Positions 63,984 through 64,000 of a stretch of 64,000 bases of DNA are shown piece after piece. A program made the translations under genes and the position numbers. The DNA is from Paludibacteraceae bacterium (lineage in GTDB: Bacteria > Bacteroidota > Bacteroidia > Bacteroidales > Paludibacteraceae). Location: positions 43,809-107,808 of the forward strand of contig JAKSKR010000005.1 in NCBI GenBank assembly GCA_024401645.1. Direction: 5' to 3'. Below the pieces are notes generated by a model. The model worked only from the letters and a program-made list of their open reading frames with translations. It had not been told where the DNA came from and did no database searches. The number at the start of each line of letters is the position of its first letter. Position 1 is the stretch's first letter.

Positions 63984-64000
63984 TATGCAAATAAATGTAA

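Overview
The window looks like a chromosomal segment of a member of the order Bacteroidales, most likely a Prevotellaceae-type gut or rumen organism. Three things point there. Promoters carry the Bacteroidetes -7 box TAnnTTTG and genes lack Shine-Dalgarno sites. Four secreted proteins end in type IX secretion (T9SS) C-terminal sorting domains. Many genes belong to families typical of this order (DUF4271, DUF4249, DUF3098, DUF3109, DUF3160, TonB-dependent receptors). No rRNA, tRNA, CRISPR array or intact insertion sequence was seen.

Layout. (1) 1-4.5 kb is an AT-rich accessory block on the minus strand: a histidine-rich multi-helix membrane protein, a coiled-coil tail-anchored protein and a partial two-helix ion channel with a TrkA-N-like cytosolic domain, followed by decayed gene fragments. 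(2) 4.6-10.3 kb: a T9SS GH5 glycanase, a GH25 lysozyme-like protein and argS. (3) 10.5-13.7 kb, plus strand: a PD-(D/E)XK (Rpn/PDDEXK_2) protein, a BtuB-like TonB receptor and a 50-aa membrane protein. (4) 13.7-20.4 kb: a TonB receptor/DUF4249 lipoprotein pair, a patatin phospholipase, a T9SS PL14-like lyase and a small hypothetical gene. (5) 20.6-23.8 kb: a DUF445 protein, a decayed AAA/PD-(D/E)XK gene, and a three-gene operon of small amphipathic, TerB-like and membrane proteins. (6) 23.9-30.7 kb: housekeeping genes yidD, rnpA, hemD, DUF4271, HIT, greA, an S41 protease, dCMP deaminase and a Na+/Ca2+ antiporter. (7) 30.8-35.8 kb: an operon of an MBL-fold protein with an altered metal motif, two lipoproteins (one DUF3160) and a CapA-like protein with no usual start codon. 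(8) 35.9-41.5 kb: mnmA, hisH, hisF, a membrane-anchored C45/penicillin-acyltransferase-like enzyme and a phenylacetate-CoA-ligase-like enzyme. (9) 41.6-45.0 kb: a T9SS C10 protease, a membrane acyltransferase and an exported YD-like repeat protein. (10) 45.0-52.9 kb, minus strand: an SMR exporter, exported flavodoxin, M16 peptidase, DUF3109, kdsA, a lipid kinase and a T9SS PL11 lyase. (11) 53.1-58.2 kb: the conserved run ftsX-DUF3098-uppP-truB-queA plus DUF1015. (12) 58.6-62.2 kb: PASTA protein, RluA-type synthase, membrane protein, RIC/hemerythrin-like protein and LuxR regulator. (13) 62.2-64 kb: a partial gene duplication and a full-length AAA/PD-(D/E)XK gene.

Themes. The secreted GH5, PL14, PL11 and C10 enzymes, together with the TonB receptors, suggest growth on plant polysaccharides and protein at the cell surface. 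The strongest candidates for undescribed biology are the 1-3.9 kb membrane operon, the 22.2-23.7 kb three-gene operon, the C45/CoA-ligase pair at 38.4-41.5 kb, and the CapA-like gene with a non-canonical start and a 16-bp perfect inverted repeat.
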